This document shows, in pieces, positions 29,399 through 40,198 of a DNA stretch of 64,000 nucleotides (position 1 is the first letter of the stretch; each line of letters starts with the position of its first letter). Below the pieces are notes generated by a model. That model ran no database searches. It saw only the letters and a program-made list of their open reading frames with translations, and was not told where the DNA came from. This DNA comes from Nematopogon swammerdamellus. Lineage: Eukaryota > Arthropoda > Insecta > Lepidoptera > Adelidae. A program made the position numbers and the translations under genes. Location: contig OX336340.1 in assembly GCA_946902875.1 (NCBI GenBank), positions 19,607,566 through 19,671,565 on the forward strand, given 5' to 3'.

Positions 29399-29587
29399 TT
29401 ATAAAGATATTATATCAGATTATAAGATATTATAAACATGTCCATTTCTGGTACAGTACAGTTGCATTTGCGAGTTATGAGCACACTTTTCATTGGTCGG
29501 TTTGACGGGATGTGTGTGACGTCGACGGCGCCGACGCTTTGCGCGATTGGTTTGTCAGTCAGCATCAGTCGATGCTCGTCGCGTATT

Positions 29588-29592
29588 GGCCT

Positions 29593-29625
<33 letters not shown>

Positions 29626-29646
29626 GAGGAAGAGAGAGAGAGAAAT
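29588..29646. repeat. (GA)n low-complexity tract
   Basis: Almost pure GAGAGAGG/GAGA for about 55 bp. Confidence 0.9.
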
Positions 29647-29745
29647 GTTTCGAATGTATCTATGGTTGGACGATATTTAGGTCGTGTGAAATCGATATTA
29701 GGGTCGGTTCGATTCGATAAGAAATCTATTTTTAGATTCGATTTC

Positions 29746-29785
29746 GAGATCACTTGCATATTTTATGCAATATGCAAGTGATCTC
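29746..29785. repeat. 15-bp perfect inverted repeat, 10-bp loop
   Basis: GAGATCACTTGCATA (29746-29760) and TATGCAAGTGATCTC (29771-29785). It lies directly before a half copy of MITE G. Confidence 0.85.
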
Positions 29786-29850
29786 CGCTATACGGCCGGA
29801 TTGTCTACTTCTAAAGCTAGATGTTCATTATTTAATGCCGGGTACTGTAC
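29786..29850. repeat. Right half of MITE family G
   Basis: TATACGGCCGGATTGTCTAC, CTAAAGCTAGATGTTCATTA and the end GCCGGGTACTGTAC match the right arms of the full copies. The left half is missing. Confidence 0.65.
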
Positions 29851-30610
29851 ACTAGTTTAGACCACATGTATCTTCTCACTGATTTAGATGGATGAGTGAG
29901 TGTCGACCGAATTATTATTATGTTAACGTGATAAATTGTGTGCAATATTATGTATGATAGATAATGCCGTTTCTGTGCTATACATTTCTTTGCGCTTACG
30001 TAACAAAACAAAGAGTGCGAGAGTGCCCGGATTGTCAGTTTATAATTAGAGGTCAGATAACTTTTGAGGCCATTACTTCTGGGGGATGAACTCCAAACTC
30101 CGGGTCGTTTGCGGGGTCAACGAGCTTAATGCGGGGGAGTACTTACGTTCGCTTCACGAGCATTATGCTAAGATGGAAAGTTTATTTTAACATATTTTCT
30201 GTATTACCGTAAGTATTTCGGCCTCGGCTTTACCCCCCGTGCTGTTTAGTCGGGATTAGCAGGAAAATAATTTATAACTATTTGAATAAGGACGAAGGAA
30301 TTTGGGTTCATTCATGTCGACCCCGATGACATGTCCTGTCCTTTGTGTGACATGTTACATACTTCTGACAAAGATGTAGCTTTTATTAAACCGTGTCCCA
30401 AATATGGTACCTGAAGCACTACAATATTTGTTCCACGACTTTTTATTTTGGGATAAAACATTTCGATCTCTCCATAATATTATATTGTAATATATTATAT
30501 TGAAATTTCGGTTTGACCACCAAGTTTATGGAGAAGTCACATTTTTTTTCTAAAGGTTTCTTTTTTAATTTTTTAATTTTTTACTGTCTATCTTTTTTTA
30601 TGAAAATCAA
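29851..30610. other. No gene recognised
   Basis: AT-rich flank with no supported exon or element. Confidence 0.35.
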
Positions 30611-30611
30611 C

Positions 30612-30945
30612 ATGGGTGGCTGTACCGAGGGACCAATGGTGCAGTGGACAGAGCCAAAATCACATCTCCTCGCGAAACCACACTCAAAGAGGCGCCATGC
30701 AAACATATTTTCGGACCGTTGCTAGGCTGTCTAGCCTGTTAATAGGTCGTTTGAAGACAGCAAGGGTAAAGGATTCGGGAAACACACTCGTCGGAAGACA
30801 TTTCGACACCCTGGCGATTTTGAGCACCGATGGGTTCTCAAAAGCCCAATGTCAACGACAAAAGGGTGTTCAGTTTCTCTGCGACGACTGCTGCGAAGGA
30901 AGATACATAGTTTGATAGCAAGGAATAAGGGATGCAAGTTCCTCC
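30612..30945 (+). repeat. Family F repeat, left part (host of the LINE insertion)
   Basis: ATGGGTGGCTGTACCGAGGG, CCAAAATCACATCTCCTCGC, GGTCGTTTGAAGACAGCAAG and GATTCGGGAAACACACTCGT. It runs to the target duplication AAGTTCCTCC (30936-30945) and continues at 36394 on the far side of the LINE. Confidence 0.65.
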
Positions 30946-31023
30946 ACAGTTGCAAAAAAGTAAAAACGTGACAGGTTGACAAATTGAGGTTAACTTTTTC
31001 AATTTTTTTTTCAATTTTCTAAA

Positions 31024-32589
31024 ATGAATAAAGACGACCCAGGTGGGTCCCCGGAAGCTTCGGAAGTATGTGTGGACGAACTGGACGTGCAGAGCAACAT
31101 CGAGGACGAGCTTCTTCAATCGGTAGATTGTGAGTTGGAAGCGAGGCGCCACAGGCACATTCCTGTAGGAGAAAAGAGACACAGAGAGCCATCAAGCAGA
31201 GAGCTGTCTGCTGATGAGGAGGTATTTACCTTCGTCGGAAAAAGAGGTAAAAAGAGTCCAAAAAAATTGGGTAATTCCCAAAATATTGACACGACTAAGC
31301 ATGATATATCTAGGCAGGTACAGATTTCAAGCAAGGAAAAATTACCGAAATTGATTAGCCTAGCTAAACTTCTTAATGCAGCTAATATTAAAGAAGTAGT
31401 AAAAGTAAAGTATTCCTCCCCGTATAGGGTGGTTGTACACTGTTCAACTGAAAAGCATGCTTCAGAATTAGTCGGAAATGAATTTCTCAGTGTGAAGGGA
31501 ATGACGTGTGCCCGACTTAATGAGATGTCATATTCTTATGGGGTTATTAAAAATATCGATATCGATATAAGTGAAGAAGAGCTCTCTCATATTTTAAAAA
31601 GCGAACATGAAATTTTTTCCGTAAAACGCCTGCAAAAGAAAATTGCATTTGGAGATTGGAGAATTAGTGAAGCTGTAAGAATTTGTTTTAAAGGGCCTGT
31701 ACTACCTAAATATGTAAACATTTATGCGAGCAGATGCAGTGTGGAGCCGTTCACATTTCCAGTCACGCAGTGCTCCGGATGCTGGCGATTTGGACATACG
31801 GCCAAGACATGTCCCACTGGTAAAATACTGTGCCCTAAATGTGGAGGAAAGCATGAAAACTGTGACATTCTTGAATATAAATGTATAAACTGCAGTAACA
31901 ACCACATGGCCCTCTCAAAAACTTGTCCAGTTTTCCTAAAAGAGAAGAAGATTCGTAAAATCATGTCAGATTCTAACTGCACATATAAAATGGCATTGCA
32001 AAAATTCTGCTCCATGAAAAACACAGACAATTTATTGACTGAATCAGAACATGTCACCAAAAGACAGAGCACCTTGACACAGTCTTCTACATGCTCTTAC
32101 CCTACGTCTTCCCCAATACTATCCACCCCGTTCCATTTCAATGCATATTCTCAACTGCCTAATACTTCTTCACAAGCAATAAATTCTGTTCCTCTTCCAT
32201 TACGTCCCCAGTCTGAACGTGCCCCAACTTCGACTATGAAACTTGACTATGCTGGCGCTGTAAAAAAGAAAGTGAAAAACAAAACTGTTGTCGTTCCCTC
32301 AAATATTGAAATCCCCATAAACATTATCACCGAGCCAGAAATACACACTCAGTCCGAATCTAGAGAGTCAAAGGAAAAGTCAAAAGGTAAATGGCATAGG
32401 ATTATAGAGGGAATTCAAAAAGTCATTACATCATCTGAAAACTGGGAAGAAAAGTTCACAAACCTAATGAAATTAGCAATAAAAGAGATTAGCAAAATTG
32501 TAATGGAGTATGTTACGGATGGCTCGATATTAAACTTATTTTCATTTGGCGAAGAATCTACCAGCAAACTACTAAGCTGTCATGGCTAG
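31024..32589 (+). CDS. LINE ORF1 protein (zinc-knuckle RNA-binding)
   Basis: 521 residues. The N-terminal 80 are acidic/charged. A middle domain (about 95-245, containing KVKYSSPYRVVVHCSTEKHA and a BEEELSHILKSE-like helix) resembles the RRM-type fold of insect LINE ORF1p. Three cysteine clusters follow: C250-x2-C253-x4-H258-x4-C263, then C270-x2-C273-x3-H277-x2-C280, and a third CINCSNNHMALSKTC. The C-terminal half of about 220 residues is Ser/Thr/Pro-rich with a basic end. It packages the element RNA. The stop TAG (32587-32589) overlaps the ATG of ORF2 at 32582, which points to termination-reinitiation for ORF2 translation (inference). Confidence 0.9.
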   Translation: MNKDDPGGSPEASEVCVDELDVQSNIEDELLQSVDCELEARRHRHIPVGEKRHREPSSRELSADEEVFTFVGKRGKKSPKKLGNSQNIDTTKHDISRQVQISSKEKLPKLISLAKLLNAANIKEVVKVKYSSPYRVVVHCSTEKHASELVGNEFLSVKGMTCARLNEMSYSYGVIKNIDIDISEEELSHILKSEHEIFSVKRLQKKIAFGDWRISEAVRICFKGPVLPKYVNIYASRCSVEPFTFPVTQCSGCWRFGHTAKTCPTGKILCPKCGGKHENCDILEYKCINCSNNHMALSKTCPVFLKEKKIRKIMSDSNCTYKMALQKFCSMKNTDNLLTESEHVTKRQSTLTQSSTCSYPTSSPILSTPFHFNAYSQLPNTSSQAINSVPLPLRPQSERAPTSTMKLDYAGAVKKKVKNKTVVVPSNIEIPINIITEPEIHTQSESRESKEKSKGKWHRIIEGIQKVITSSENWEEKFTNLMKLAIKEISKIVMEYVTDGSILNLFSFGEESTSKLLSCHG

Positions 32590-35500
32590 ATTGACCATTA
32601 AACGCCAGATCAACTTAGTACAGTGGAATGCTAATAGCTTGATGTCTAAACAAACAGAGCTAGATCAATTTTTAAATCAAGAGAAAATTCATATTGCACT
32701 TGTATCTGAAACCTGGCTAGATGAGAAAAAAACTGTGAAAATTAACGGATATAATATTTCAAGGAAAGACCGACCTGATTCATATGGTGGAGTGTGCATA
32801 ATAACCCATAAATCAGTAAAATCAAGAAGTATACTGATACATAACAGGAACCCCGGAATAGAAATATTAGGACTTGAACTTTATAATTGTTATCCTATTA
32901 AAAACATTGTTGTTGTATACTGCCCTCCATCTGTGCAAACATCGGAAGCAGACTGGGACCACATATTTTCTCAGTGGAATACAGGTACACTTATCGCAGG
33001 TGATTTTAATGGCCATCACACAAATTGGTCTTGTAAAACAGATTCTAGAGGAGAAAGTATACTCAATGCATGCCTAGATAACAGGTTCATCACTCTTAAC
33101 GATGGCAGTGAAACAAGAATAAAAATGGTGAACAATAACCTGCAAAGATCCTCCCCTGACATTACCTTCTGTACTATGGACCTTGCCTTAATATGCAACT
33201 GGAACACCACAAGTGAAACCCTTGGTAGTGATCACATTATTTTGAAGACATCAGTAGGAACCGAACCTTCAAGAACTATTTTAAAAAAGCGAAATATTAA
33301 AGAAGCTGATTGGAAAAAATATAGAGAAATCCTGGAAATATCTCTTGATAATCTAATTTTATCTGAAGACATACATGAAGCATATAATCTTCTACTTTCT
33401 AAAATCAATGATGCGGCAGACGAGTGTATACCCTGGATAAAAACAAACCAAAATCCACAATCACGATTCCGGCCTAAACCGTGGTGGAACAGCTCTATTT
33501 CCAAAAGTATCGCTGAAAGAAGACTTGCACTTTCTCAACTTAGACGTAACCCTATACCTGAAAATTACAACAAATATCAACAAGCAGTAGCAAAAGCACG
33601 AAAAGAAGTTCGTGCAGCCAAGACTAAAGGCTGGACTGATTTCTGTGACAGTGTGGATAGCCAAACCTCTTCTTCTGAAATGTGGCGGAAAATGAAATGG
33701 TTAAAAGGAATCAGAACCAACAATCTACACATCGATGAAGAGAAAGCGGAAGCTCTGCTCTGTAGTCTCGCTCCGGACACTGTCGCTGACCGGCCAATAC
33801 GTTTCGACTCGACACTCGGACTTCTGGATTCAGACTTCACTGTGGCAGAGTTGGAGAATGTTCTTAAATCTAAAGATACTGCACCTGGGTCAGACAATAT
33901 TACTTATTCAATGTTGAAAAATCTTCCTCTAACAGGTAAAACAATCTTAATTAAAATGTACAATAGAATATTTCAATCTGGTGAAGTACCCATGCAATGG
34001 AGACATATTAGAATTATTGCCATTTCTAAGCCAGGTAGAGATCCATCCTTAGTGTCATCCTTGAGACCTATATCTCTTATATCATGTCTATGCAAAATGT
34101 TTAATCTGATTATAACTAGAAGACTTGAATGGTACGTAGAACGAAATAAATATTTATCTGATTCAACAGTAGGATTTCGACGTGGACAGTCGTGCTTGGA
34201 TAGTGTTTCTAGACTGGTCACAAGCATTCAGATTGGTCAGTCATCCAATGAACCGACTCTAGCCTGCTTTATTGATATTGATAATGCCTATAATAATGTA
34301 AATGTACCGGCACTCATTTCTTATCTCATTAAAATGAGTGTTGGAAAATATATATGTCAATATATTTGGAATTTTCTCAGGGAAAGGTATTTACAAATTA
34401 TGATGGATGATAAAGTAATTTCCAGATGTTGCAATAAAGGTCTTGCACAGGGGGATCCTTTATCTCCACTATTGTTCAATATTATTACGATAGAAATATG
34501 CCGAAAAGTTACTAATGTCTCAGCTTTACAGTATGCAGATGACTTTGCATTCTATGTTACTGTTCCGAAATTGACGATAGCTACCATTTATATAAAACAA
34601 TCTTTATTGACACTAGTAGCATGTCTTTTAGAAATCGGTTTGGAGATCTCACCAGCCAAAACTAAAGTGTGTGTTTTTGCTAGAGGTCACAGAAAATCTA
34701 TTATTGACTTGAGTGTAAATGGAATTCCTATAGAAAAAGTGTCAGTAATTAAATTTTTAGGCATGTGGCTAGACCCAGCCATTAAATGGAGAAAACATGT
34801 AACCGAAACCTGCATAAAGGCTACCAAATATTTAGATGTTCTAAAAGTTCTAGCAAGTTCATCATGGGGGGTTCATCAAACACACATGAGACGTCTGTAC
34901 ATAGCTCTAGTCCGCAGCCGAATAGATTATGGCTCATTTTTATACGATAATTGTGCTCAGTCTCATATTCAAAAATTAAATATTCTTCAAAACAGAGCTT
35001 TGAGGATTTGTGGAGGATATATTAAGACAACCCCAATACATGTAATGGAAAGCGAGTTATGCATTCCACCATTATCTGTACGCAGACATTATTTAGCTTC
35101 TAAGCATTATCTACGATGCATATCTCGCACCAATAATCCACTTGTTAAACTTTTACACGAGCTTGTACCATTAATAGCAGATAGATACTGGCAAAACAGA
35201 AAATGCCCTATTCTTGTTAAATGTCATGAACGGATGAAAAATTATAATGTAGAAAATAGCTCACTTCTTAAAATGTATTCTTTAGATACCTGGGTCTCTA
35301 AGATTCCTATACGGGAATGTGTAAAAACCACTGTAAACGATGTACAGGGCCCAAAAAATAAAACCATGGTTTATGAACTTCTCACTAAAACTGAAATCAT
35401 GTTGGAATCGATGTATAAAAACCATTTCAAATTATACACCGATGGGTCTAAAGAAGTAGATGGCATAGGTGCGGCCTTTTGGGACCCACAGAACAATATC

Positions 35501-36307
35501 GGTATGAAGTTCAGTATTAAAGAAGAAGTACCAATCATGACCGCTGAGCTCATCGCCATATCAGAAGCCCTTTCATGGGGCTTATCAACTGATGCAAAAG
35601 AAATTGTTCTACTTACAGACTCCAGAAGCGCTTTGCAACATTTGGTGGGCTGCACGAGTGGGGCTAAGGGAAGAGCTATAGCTTATGATATAATAAAAGA
35701 TTTCTGTAATGCAACTGCCGAAAACAGATCGGTTGTATTACAGTGGATCCCCTCTCACATTGGGTTAAGGGGAAACGAAATAGCAGATAAATTGGCGAAA
35801 GAAGCTATTTACAGTGTATGCCCCACTATAATGTGTAAACCATTCTGTATGGATCGATTGTCAGATGTAAAAACATTCTGCCAAAATCTATGGAAAGAAC
35901 ATTTTGACAGCCGTTCTTTACAGAGTGGTATATGGTACAAAACCTTGCAATCGGAACCTCCACATGTTCCCTGGTTTCAGACGTGCAATTTCCAGAGGCC
36001 TAAAATAGTTTTAGCTCTAAGACTTCGTTCTGGCCACATGCCATTAAATAAATTTAAATTTCTGATGAAAAAGAAAGAGTCACCAAATTGTGATTGGTGC
36101 AATAAGGAGGATGATATATACCATGTGTTGATGGAGTGTGGTCAGAATGAAGAATTACGAAGGAAATTGCAGGTTTCACTCAGGGTGGACAGACTTAATT
36201 TGTTTTTTTGTATTCATAGGCTGTTGGCGTGCCCAAGTGGGAAGGATTTAACATGTGTATTGGAGTTTGTTAAACGTTCTCTATCCCTTAGGGACTCTGA
36301 GCCCTGA
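32582..36307 (+). CDS. LINE ORF2 polyprotein: APE endonuclease, reverse transcriptase, RNase H
   Basis: 1241 residues. The endonuclease/exonuclease/phosphatase domain spans about 8-225, with QWNANSL, SETWL, GDFNGHHTNWS, PDITF and LGSDH. The RT spans about 410-700: PGSDNITYSMLKN, ISKPGRDPSLVSSLRPISL, motif A FIDIDNAYNNV (563-573, catalytic D565), motif B GLAQGDPLSPLLFN and motif C YADD (651-654). RNase H spans about 950-1075 with YTDGS (D954), TAEL, LTDSRS and WIPSHIGLRGNEIAD (H1059). A C-terminal zinc motif CDWCNKEDDIYHVLMEC follows. The RNase H points to the I group; jockey usually lacks it. All catalytic residues are present. The exact clade (I, Nimb, Kiri or similar) needs a tree. Confidence 0.95.
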   Translation: MARLTIKRQINLVQWNANSLMSKQTELDQFLNQEKIHIALVSETWLDEKKTVKINGYNISRKDRPDSYGGVCIITHKSVKSRSILIHNRNPGIEILGLELYNCYPIKNIVVVYCPPSVQTSEADWDHIFSQWNTGTLIAGDFNGHHTNWSCKTDSRGESILNACLDNRFITLNDGSETRIKMVNNNLQRSSPDITFCTMDLALICNWNTTSETLGSDHIILKTSVGTEPSRTILKKRNIKEADWKKYREILEISLDNLILSEDIHEAYNLLLSKINDAADECIPWIKTNQNPQSRFRPKPWWNSSISKSIAERRLALSQLRRNPIPENYNKYQQAVAKARKEVRAAKTKGWTDFCDSVDSQTSSSEMWRKMKWLKGIRTNNLHIDEEKAEALLCSLAPDTVADRPIRFDSTLGLLDSDFTVAELENVLKSKDTAPGSDNITYSMLKNLPLTGKTILIKMYNRIFQSGEVPMQWRHIRIIAISKPGRDPSLVSSLRPISLISCLCKMFNLIITRRLEWYVERNKYLSDSTVGFRRGQSCLDSVSRLVTSIQIGQSSNEPTLACFIDIDNAYNNVNVPALISYLIKMSVGKYICQYIWNFLRERYLQIMMDDKVISRCCNKGLAQGDPLSPLLFNIITIEICRKVTNVSALQYADDFAFYVTVPKLTIATIYIKQSLLTLVACLLEIGLEISPAKTKVCVFARGHRKSIIDLSVNGIPIEKVSVIKFLGMWLDPAIKWRKHVTETCIKATKYLDVLKVLASSSWGVHQTHMRRLYIALVRSRIDYGSFLYDNCAQSHIQKLNILQNRALRICGGYIKTTPIHVMESELCIPPLSVRRHYLASKHYLRCISRTNNPLVKLLHELVPLIADRYWQNRKCPILVKCHERMKNYNVENSSLLKMYSLDTWVSKIPIRECVKTTVNDVQGPKNKTMVYELLTKTEIMLESMYKNHFKLYTDGSKEVDGIGAAFWDPQNNIGMKFSIKEEVPIMTAELIAISEALSWGLSTDAKEIVLLTDSRSALQHLVGCTSGAKGRAIAYDIIKDFCNATAENRSVVLQWIPSHIGLRGNEIADKLAKEAIYSVCPTIMCKPFCMDRLSDVKTFCQNLWKEHFDSRSLQSGIWYKTLQSEPPHVPWFQTCNFQRPKIVLALRLRSGHMPLNKFKFLMKKKESPNCDWCNKEDDIYHVLMECGQNEELRRKLQVSLRVDRLNLFFCIHRLLACPSGKDLTCVLEFVKRSLSLRDSEP

Positions 36308-36393
36308 GGAATCGAGAGGAAAGGTACCATGGGGCTGATATTGACGAATTGCTTTGTTAAAAGCCCTAAAAATAAATTAAATAAAAAAAAAAA

Positions 36394-36605
36394 GTTCCTC
36401 CGAGCAGCGTCCATGATAGAACCTGTAGAACATACTGAGATGACCCTACAACTAGTATCTACCGTGACACAATGTGTTCCAACCATTATGAATAGTCGGT
36501 CATATCTTCCGTTTATAGTAACATCGTGGAAGTTAATGAAGCGTGTCTGGCTTTGTCGTGTTCCCGTACGAACAGATTTATGGAGCAGGTCTTAACTCTG
36601 GCCTC
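36394..36605 (+). repeat. Family F repeat, right part
   Basis: Continues from the LINE target duplication: GTTCCTCCGAGCAGCGTCCA, ACCTGTAGAACATACTGAGA and TCGTGTTCCCGTACGAACAG. It is the other half of the copy starting at 30612. The sequence after 36605 is not recognised. Confidence 0.5.
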
Positions 36606-37359
36606 TATTCTTCTATTAATATTATATTTGAATCAGATGAATAAATCTTACAAAATCGTGGGTCCTTTTTTTATTATTATAACATTTATTCAGAAATATC
36701 TACGCACATAGGGCCCTACAATAATTTAGACATATAGGTGTATAGACAATAATATAGGTGAAATACAAAATAACACATTCAAGTTTAATATCACTCATAT
36801 AATATGCACAAAGTCACCCTCAGGGTAAGTAGAGTTTAAGTTTCACGGTTCTAAATGGGGAAACTGATAATTGGCTCACTCTCAGTTAATTAGGATATAT
36901 TTTATGTTTGTGTAGTTATAGTTGAAGTTTTCCAAATAAAATAACATCAAATATTAATAAAAAAAATCTGTAAATACGATCCCTAGAAAATCTACGAGTG
37001 ATAATTATATAGGTTCGTGACTTACAACCAAAGGTAATGAAACAAAAACATTGCAAATACTTTTGAAATGCAAGTGCAAGTGATTCCAGCAACTACCACC
37101 ACCAAAACGACAATGTCGGGAATCGAAAAATATAATAAATTAATTCAAACAACACAAAGAAAGTATTTTTTTTTATCCACAAAGGCTGTGAAAAAACGTT
37201 TAGAGCAAATTATGAACTATCTTACTTTACCTCACTCGACTACGAAGTGGTGTCCGAGTACTAAAGACCGCACGCACAATCAAATCAAAACAATAGAACT
37301 TGTTGATTAATATCAATAACAATAAAACAATTGTCATAAATTGCATACAATTTGCTTCA
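36606..37359. other. No gene recognised
   Basis: AT-rich. An open frame at 37068-37310 (plus) gives a lysine- and threonine-rich peptide I do not recognise and that has no neighbouring gene signal. Confidence 0.35.
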
Positions 37360-38037
37360 TCTCCTTAGGTCAACTTTGTGAAACCTGGAGCCAATAAGCT
37401 GCCCAAAGATAGGACTAAACCTTCTTCAATATTGGGAGCAGCAAAGGATTGGGAATTGTTGATGGACACACATGAGAAGCCAAATGCCTTCGGAAATCTG
37501 TACCACAGCATTAAGACCGGATATACTCATATCCTCAAAAGCGACAAAGCATGTAGTACTTGTTGAACTTACAGTTCCATGGGAAAGTAACATACCGAAG
37601 GACCACAACATCAAACTTAACAAGTACTGCAACTTAGTAGACCGGATTGTGAGAAACGGATTCAAGACTGATCTCTTCGCTGTGGAAGTCGGAGCAAGAG
37701 GACTACCAGCGAAGTCGCTCTACAGTCTCTTCAAGAATCTAGGGCTGCCAAGATCGACGCTAAGCTCATATATGGATAGAGCTTCGAAAACGTCACTGGA
37801 AGCATCCTACAGAATATGGATAGGTAGAGAGAGGGAGGTCGAGAGCGGGACTGGTGGTTTCCCCGCGTCCTAGTCAACGCAGACTAGCCGACGAGGGCTT
37901 GATGCGAGCCGAAACGTGAAGCATGCGCGGGAAATTTAGAGTGGCCACTCGCTAGTCCCGACCTCGATTAATACCCTCCTCTACTGCCGATGGGCCCGGA
38001 TATGTTCGGTGAAGCCTTAGATCCACGCCTTCCTTAG
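37360..38037 (+). mobile_element. LINE-like copy with putative restriction-like endonuclease tail
   Basis: The longest of three copies. A first frame from about 37372 reads VKPGANKLPKDRTKPSSILG then AAKDWELLMDTH. A frameshift near 37470 then leads into the open frame ending at 37873, with RPDILISSKATKHVVLVELT followed by VPWESN. The PD plus ELT spacing and the following K/Y-rich helix look like a PD-(D/E)XK nuclease core, as in R2-type LINEs; this is inference. The 3' UTR runs to about 38037. No reverse transcriptase is present in the window for this element. A polyketide-like or host role is not suggested. Confidence 0.65.
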
Positions 38038-39060
38038 TGTACTAGCGATATTAATAAATTTGCACACAATTTGCATCAAACGGCTCATCACACGCATGTT
38101 GCCCAAGATACGCGGTTCACAACTGTGACAGGATTATACATTTGTCTAATTTCGTCCTGTGCGATATGCTGGTAAGCGATAGGACTTCACCCTGCCCGAC
38201 GAATTGCAAATTCAATCATTTTCAATCCTTCAATTAAATTCAATCCTTTTGTATTTTTCATAGCCCATTGTGCCATTGAGCGAATACGAAGAAACGATAA
38301 ATGCCATTTTAAAACCTATCTCTACGTTACTAGATACGTCTTTGCCTTCTTTGCCTGTTTCAAGGACAACGATTTAAAATTCTTAAAGCATACGTTTATT
38401 TTTCTCGGTAAAACATTCGGAGTTAAACCTAAAAGGTACGAAACAAATATTGCAAGCGAAGTCGCAGAACACTGAGAATATACCTATTTAAGATTGTAAT
38501 CTTATCTTAGTCGCAAGGACTGAAAGAATTGAGAAAAAGTGAGACAAAGAAGAAAAAGGTTCTTATAAGAGAGAAAAATGCTCGCTTTCCTATAGAAGCA
38601 GAAATAATATCGGCAATGTAGTAGATAGTAATGCTTTCAGAATGTACGTAGACAATGCCGATAATCAAAGCCGATATACAAAGTCGTGAAGGATACAAAG
38701 GATAGGCAATTGAGAAGGCTGACCGTTGAATCCGTCCGCTTCCACAAAATCCAAAGGAGTCAGGGATATCGTCTATTAGTAATTGTTCGCATCTAGCAAA
38801 TTTCTCAAGATTCGTCTCAATTGAGAGCACGACTCTTTCTTACCATTAGATAGTTTGGCAGAGAAAAATATAAGAAAGTCAAAGGAAAAAAGGTAATAAA
38901 TTTTTTTTTCGTAACAATCCTTTCCCTACTACGGTATATCTAGTGATTTTTCATGAAAATATTAATTTAGCTATCTATTTTGCAAATATTAAATATTCAC
39001 AAATGTCCATAAATGATCTGGCAAAATTTTCCTTGTAATAAAAAGAAAATAAACAATATT
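38038..39060. other. No gene recognised
   Basis: The 107-codon minus open frame at 38507-38830 has no recognisable motif and no exon-like splice context. I see no element ends. Confidence 0.35.
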
Positions 39061-39065
39061 CCAGT

Positions 39066-39240
39066 CTAATAATCCTACACCCTCAGTGACCGAGTGTTAT
39101 TGAGAAAGTAACTATATCGTTTAACCGAACGCAGCTCGGCCTTCCGCCTCACCCTCTTACCATTTTCGCTAAAGTATATCGTATTACCGCGACTCGGTCT
39201 TCGGCCTCGCCTTCAGTAACTTGGTGTCTTCGAGAAACTA
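39066..39240 (+). repeat. Two degenerate monomers of the 68-bp minisatellite
   Basis: CGAACGCAGCTCGGCCTTCC and CTCGGTCTTCGGCCTCGCC match the Helitron-borne array at 55190-57240, with a period near 68 bp. Confidence 0.6.
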
Positions 39241-39822
39241 CGTAGAACATTTTACTATTTGGTGTATGGAAAGTGGCCCTCTTTCATGTAATGTAATCTA
39301 GGGTTAAATGAAAGAAATCATTACGATCGATAAGTCCGCCTTTGAGAGCTATTAGTCCTGTTTCTTTCTCTTTGCACTATTGTACATATTTGAAATTTTG
39401 TGTGTTTTTCTATTCGTTATTGTTGCTTTGGAATAAATTTGATCTATTTTCTGTTCCGTTTGTTCTATTCATTATGTCAGTTTTATCGATTGAATTAATA
39501 CGTGAAAATTCTTTCATAGTTCATCTTCCGAAAGTGGCACTTCGTTCTCACTTATTTGGCTTGTGGTCTAAATTTGTATTTCACGCGAGTGAGCCGCATC
39601 TACGGGCGCCGCCTTTCATCGTCGTGGCTTCGTTTGTGGCGGGCGGAGTGCGCACGCAATCACTGCTTCTGTAATGTACGGGTTAAAACTGAAGAAAAAG
39701 GTACCTAAGTACGATAACGCAAAGTTATGTGAAGTTCAAAGGGATATGCAATAAGCTAATGAGTATTTCGAGGCTCATTTGTTTAACTTCACTTTTAGAG
39801 CTTACTACTTACACTTTACCGA

Positions 39823-40198
39823 GTGGCCGAGTGGTTTGGGCACCGGCTTCTCATGCGAGAGGTCCGAGGTTCGAATCCGGTCGGCGTGAACTAATGAGTT
39901 TTTTCTGACAAAAAAAATTTACGTGCATACCTACATCTGCTCCTTCACCGTTCGGAACCGGTGTAAAACTGTAGGTCCCTTGCCCCTTACTAGGCGGTAG
40001 GCTCTGGACTGGATTGATACCACCGTATTGGATGTAAGATGGCCGCATAACAGCCTCGGTTGTGTTCTCTTTAGTTCAGTATAGCCAGCAATCCAAGGAA
40101 GTCTCCGGTATGGCACCTACCTTCTCGGAAGTGATATTGGCTGGCCGGAGCATGTACTTTGGCCCCTCCGACTCAGCCACCCAACCGGATTACATTGA
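39823..40198 (+). mobile_element. SINE family D, most complete copy
   Basis: Head GAGTGGCCGAGTGGTTTGGG (A box) and GGTCCGAGGTTCGAATCCGG (B box). Central block AACTGTAGGTCC, CCTTACTAGGCGGTAGG, TGATACCACCGTATTGGATG, GTTGTGTTCTCTTTAGTTCA and GTATAGCCAGCAATCC. A family-specific tail ATATTGGCTGGCCGGAGCAT and CTCAGCCACCCAACCGGATT ends near AAAAAACC. Confidence 0.78.

Larger units (their letters stand above)
30946..36393 (+). mobile_element. Apparently intact I-group-like LINE retrotransposon
   Basis: A complete unit: short 5' UTR (30946-31023), ORF1, ORF2 with an 8-nt overlap, a 3' UTR of about 85 bp and an A-rich end (TAAATTAAATAAAAAAAAAA). The 10-bp direct repeat AAGTTCCTCC flanks it (30936-30945 and 36392-36401). 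No stop or frameshift breaks either ORF, so the insertion is young and possibly still competent. Confidence 0.92.

Noticed and set aside
29438..29781. Open frames with Glu/Arg runs
   Set aside because: Translation of a (GA)n tract.
38507..38830. 107-codon minus open frame
   Set aside because: Low-complexity Phe/Ile-rich text, no motif, no exon signals.
39825..39890. tRNA-Ser/Leu gene
   Set aside because: A and B boxes are present, but no closing acceptor stem can be formed and the sequence runs into the family D SINE body found in other copies.
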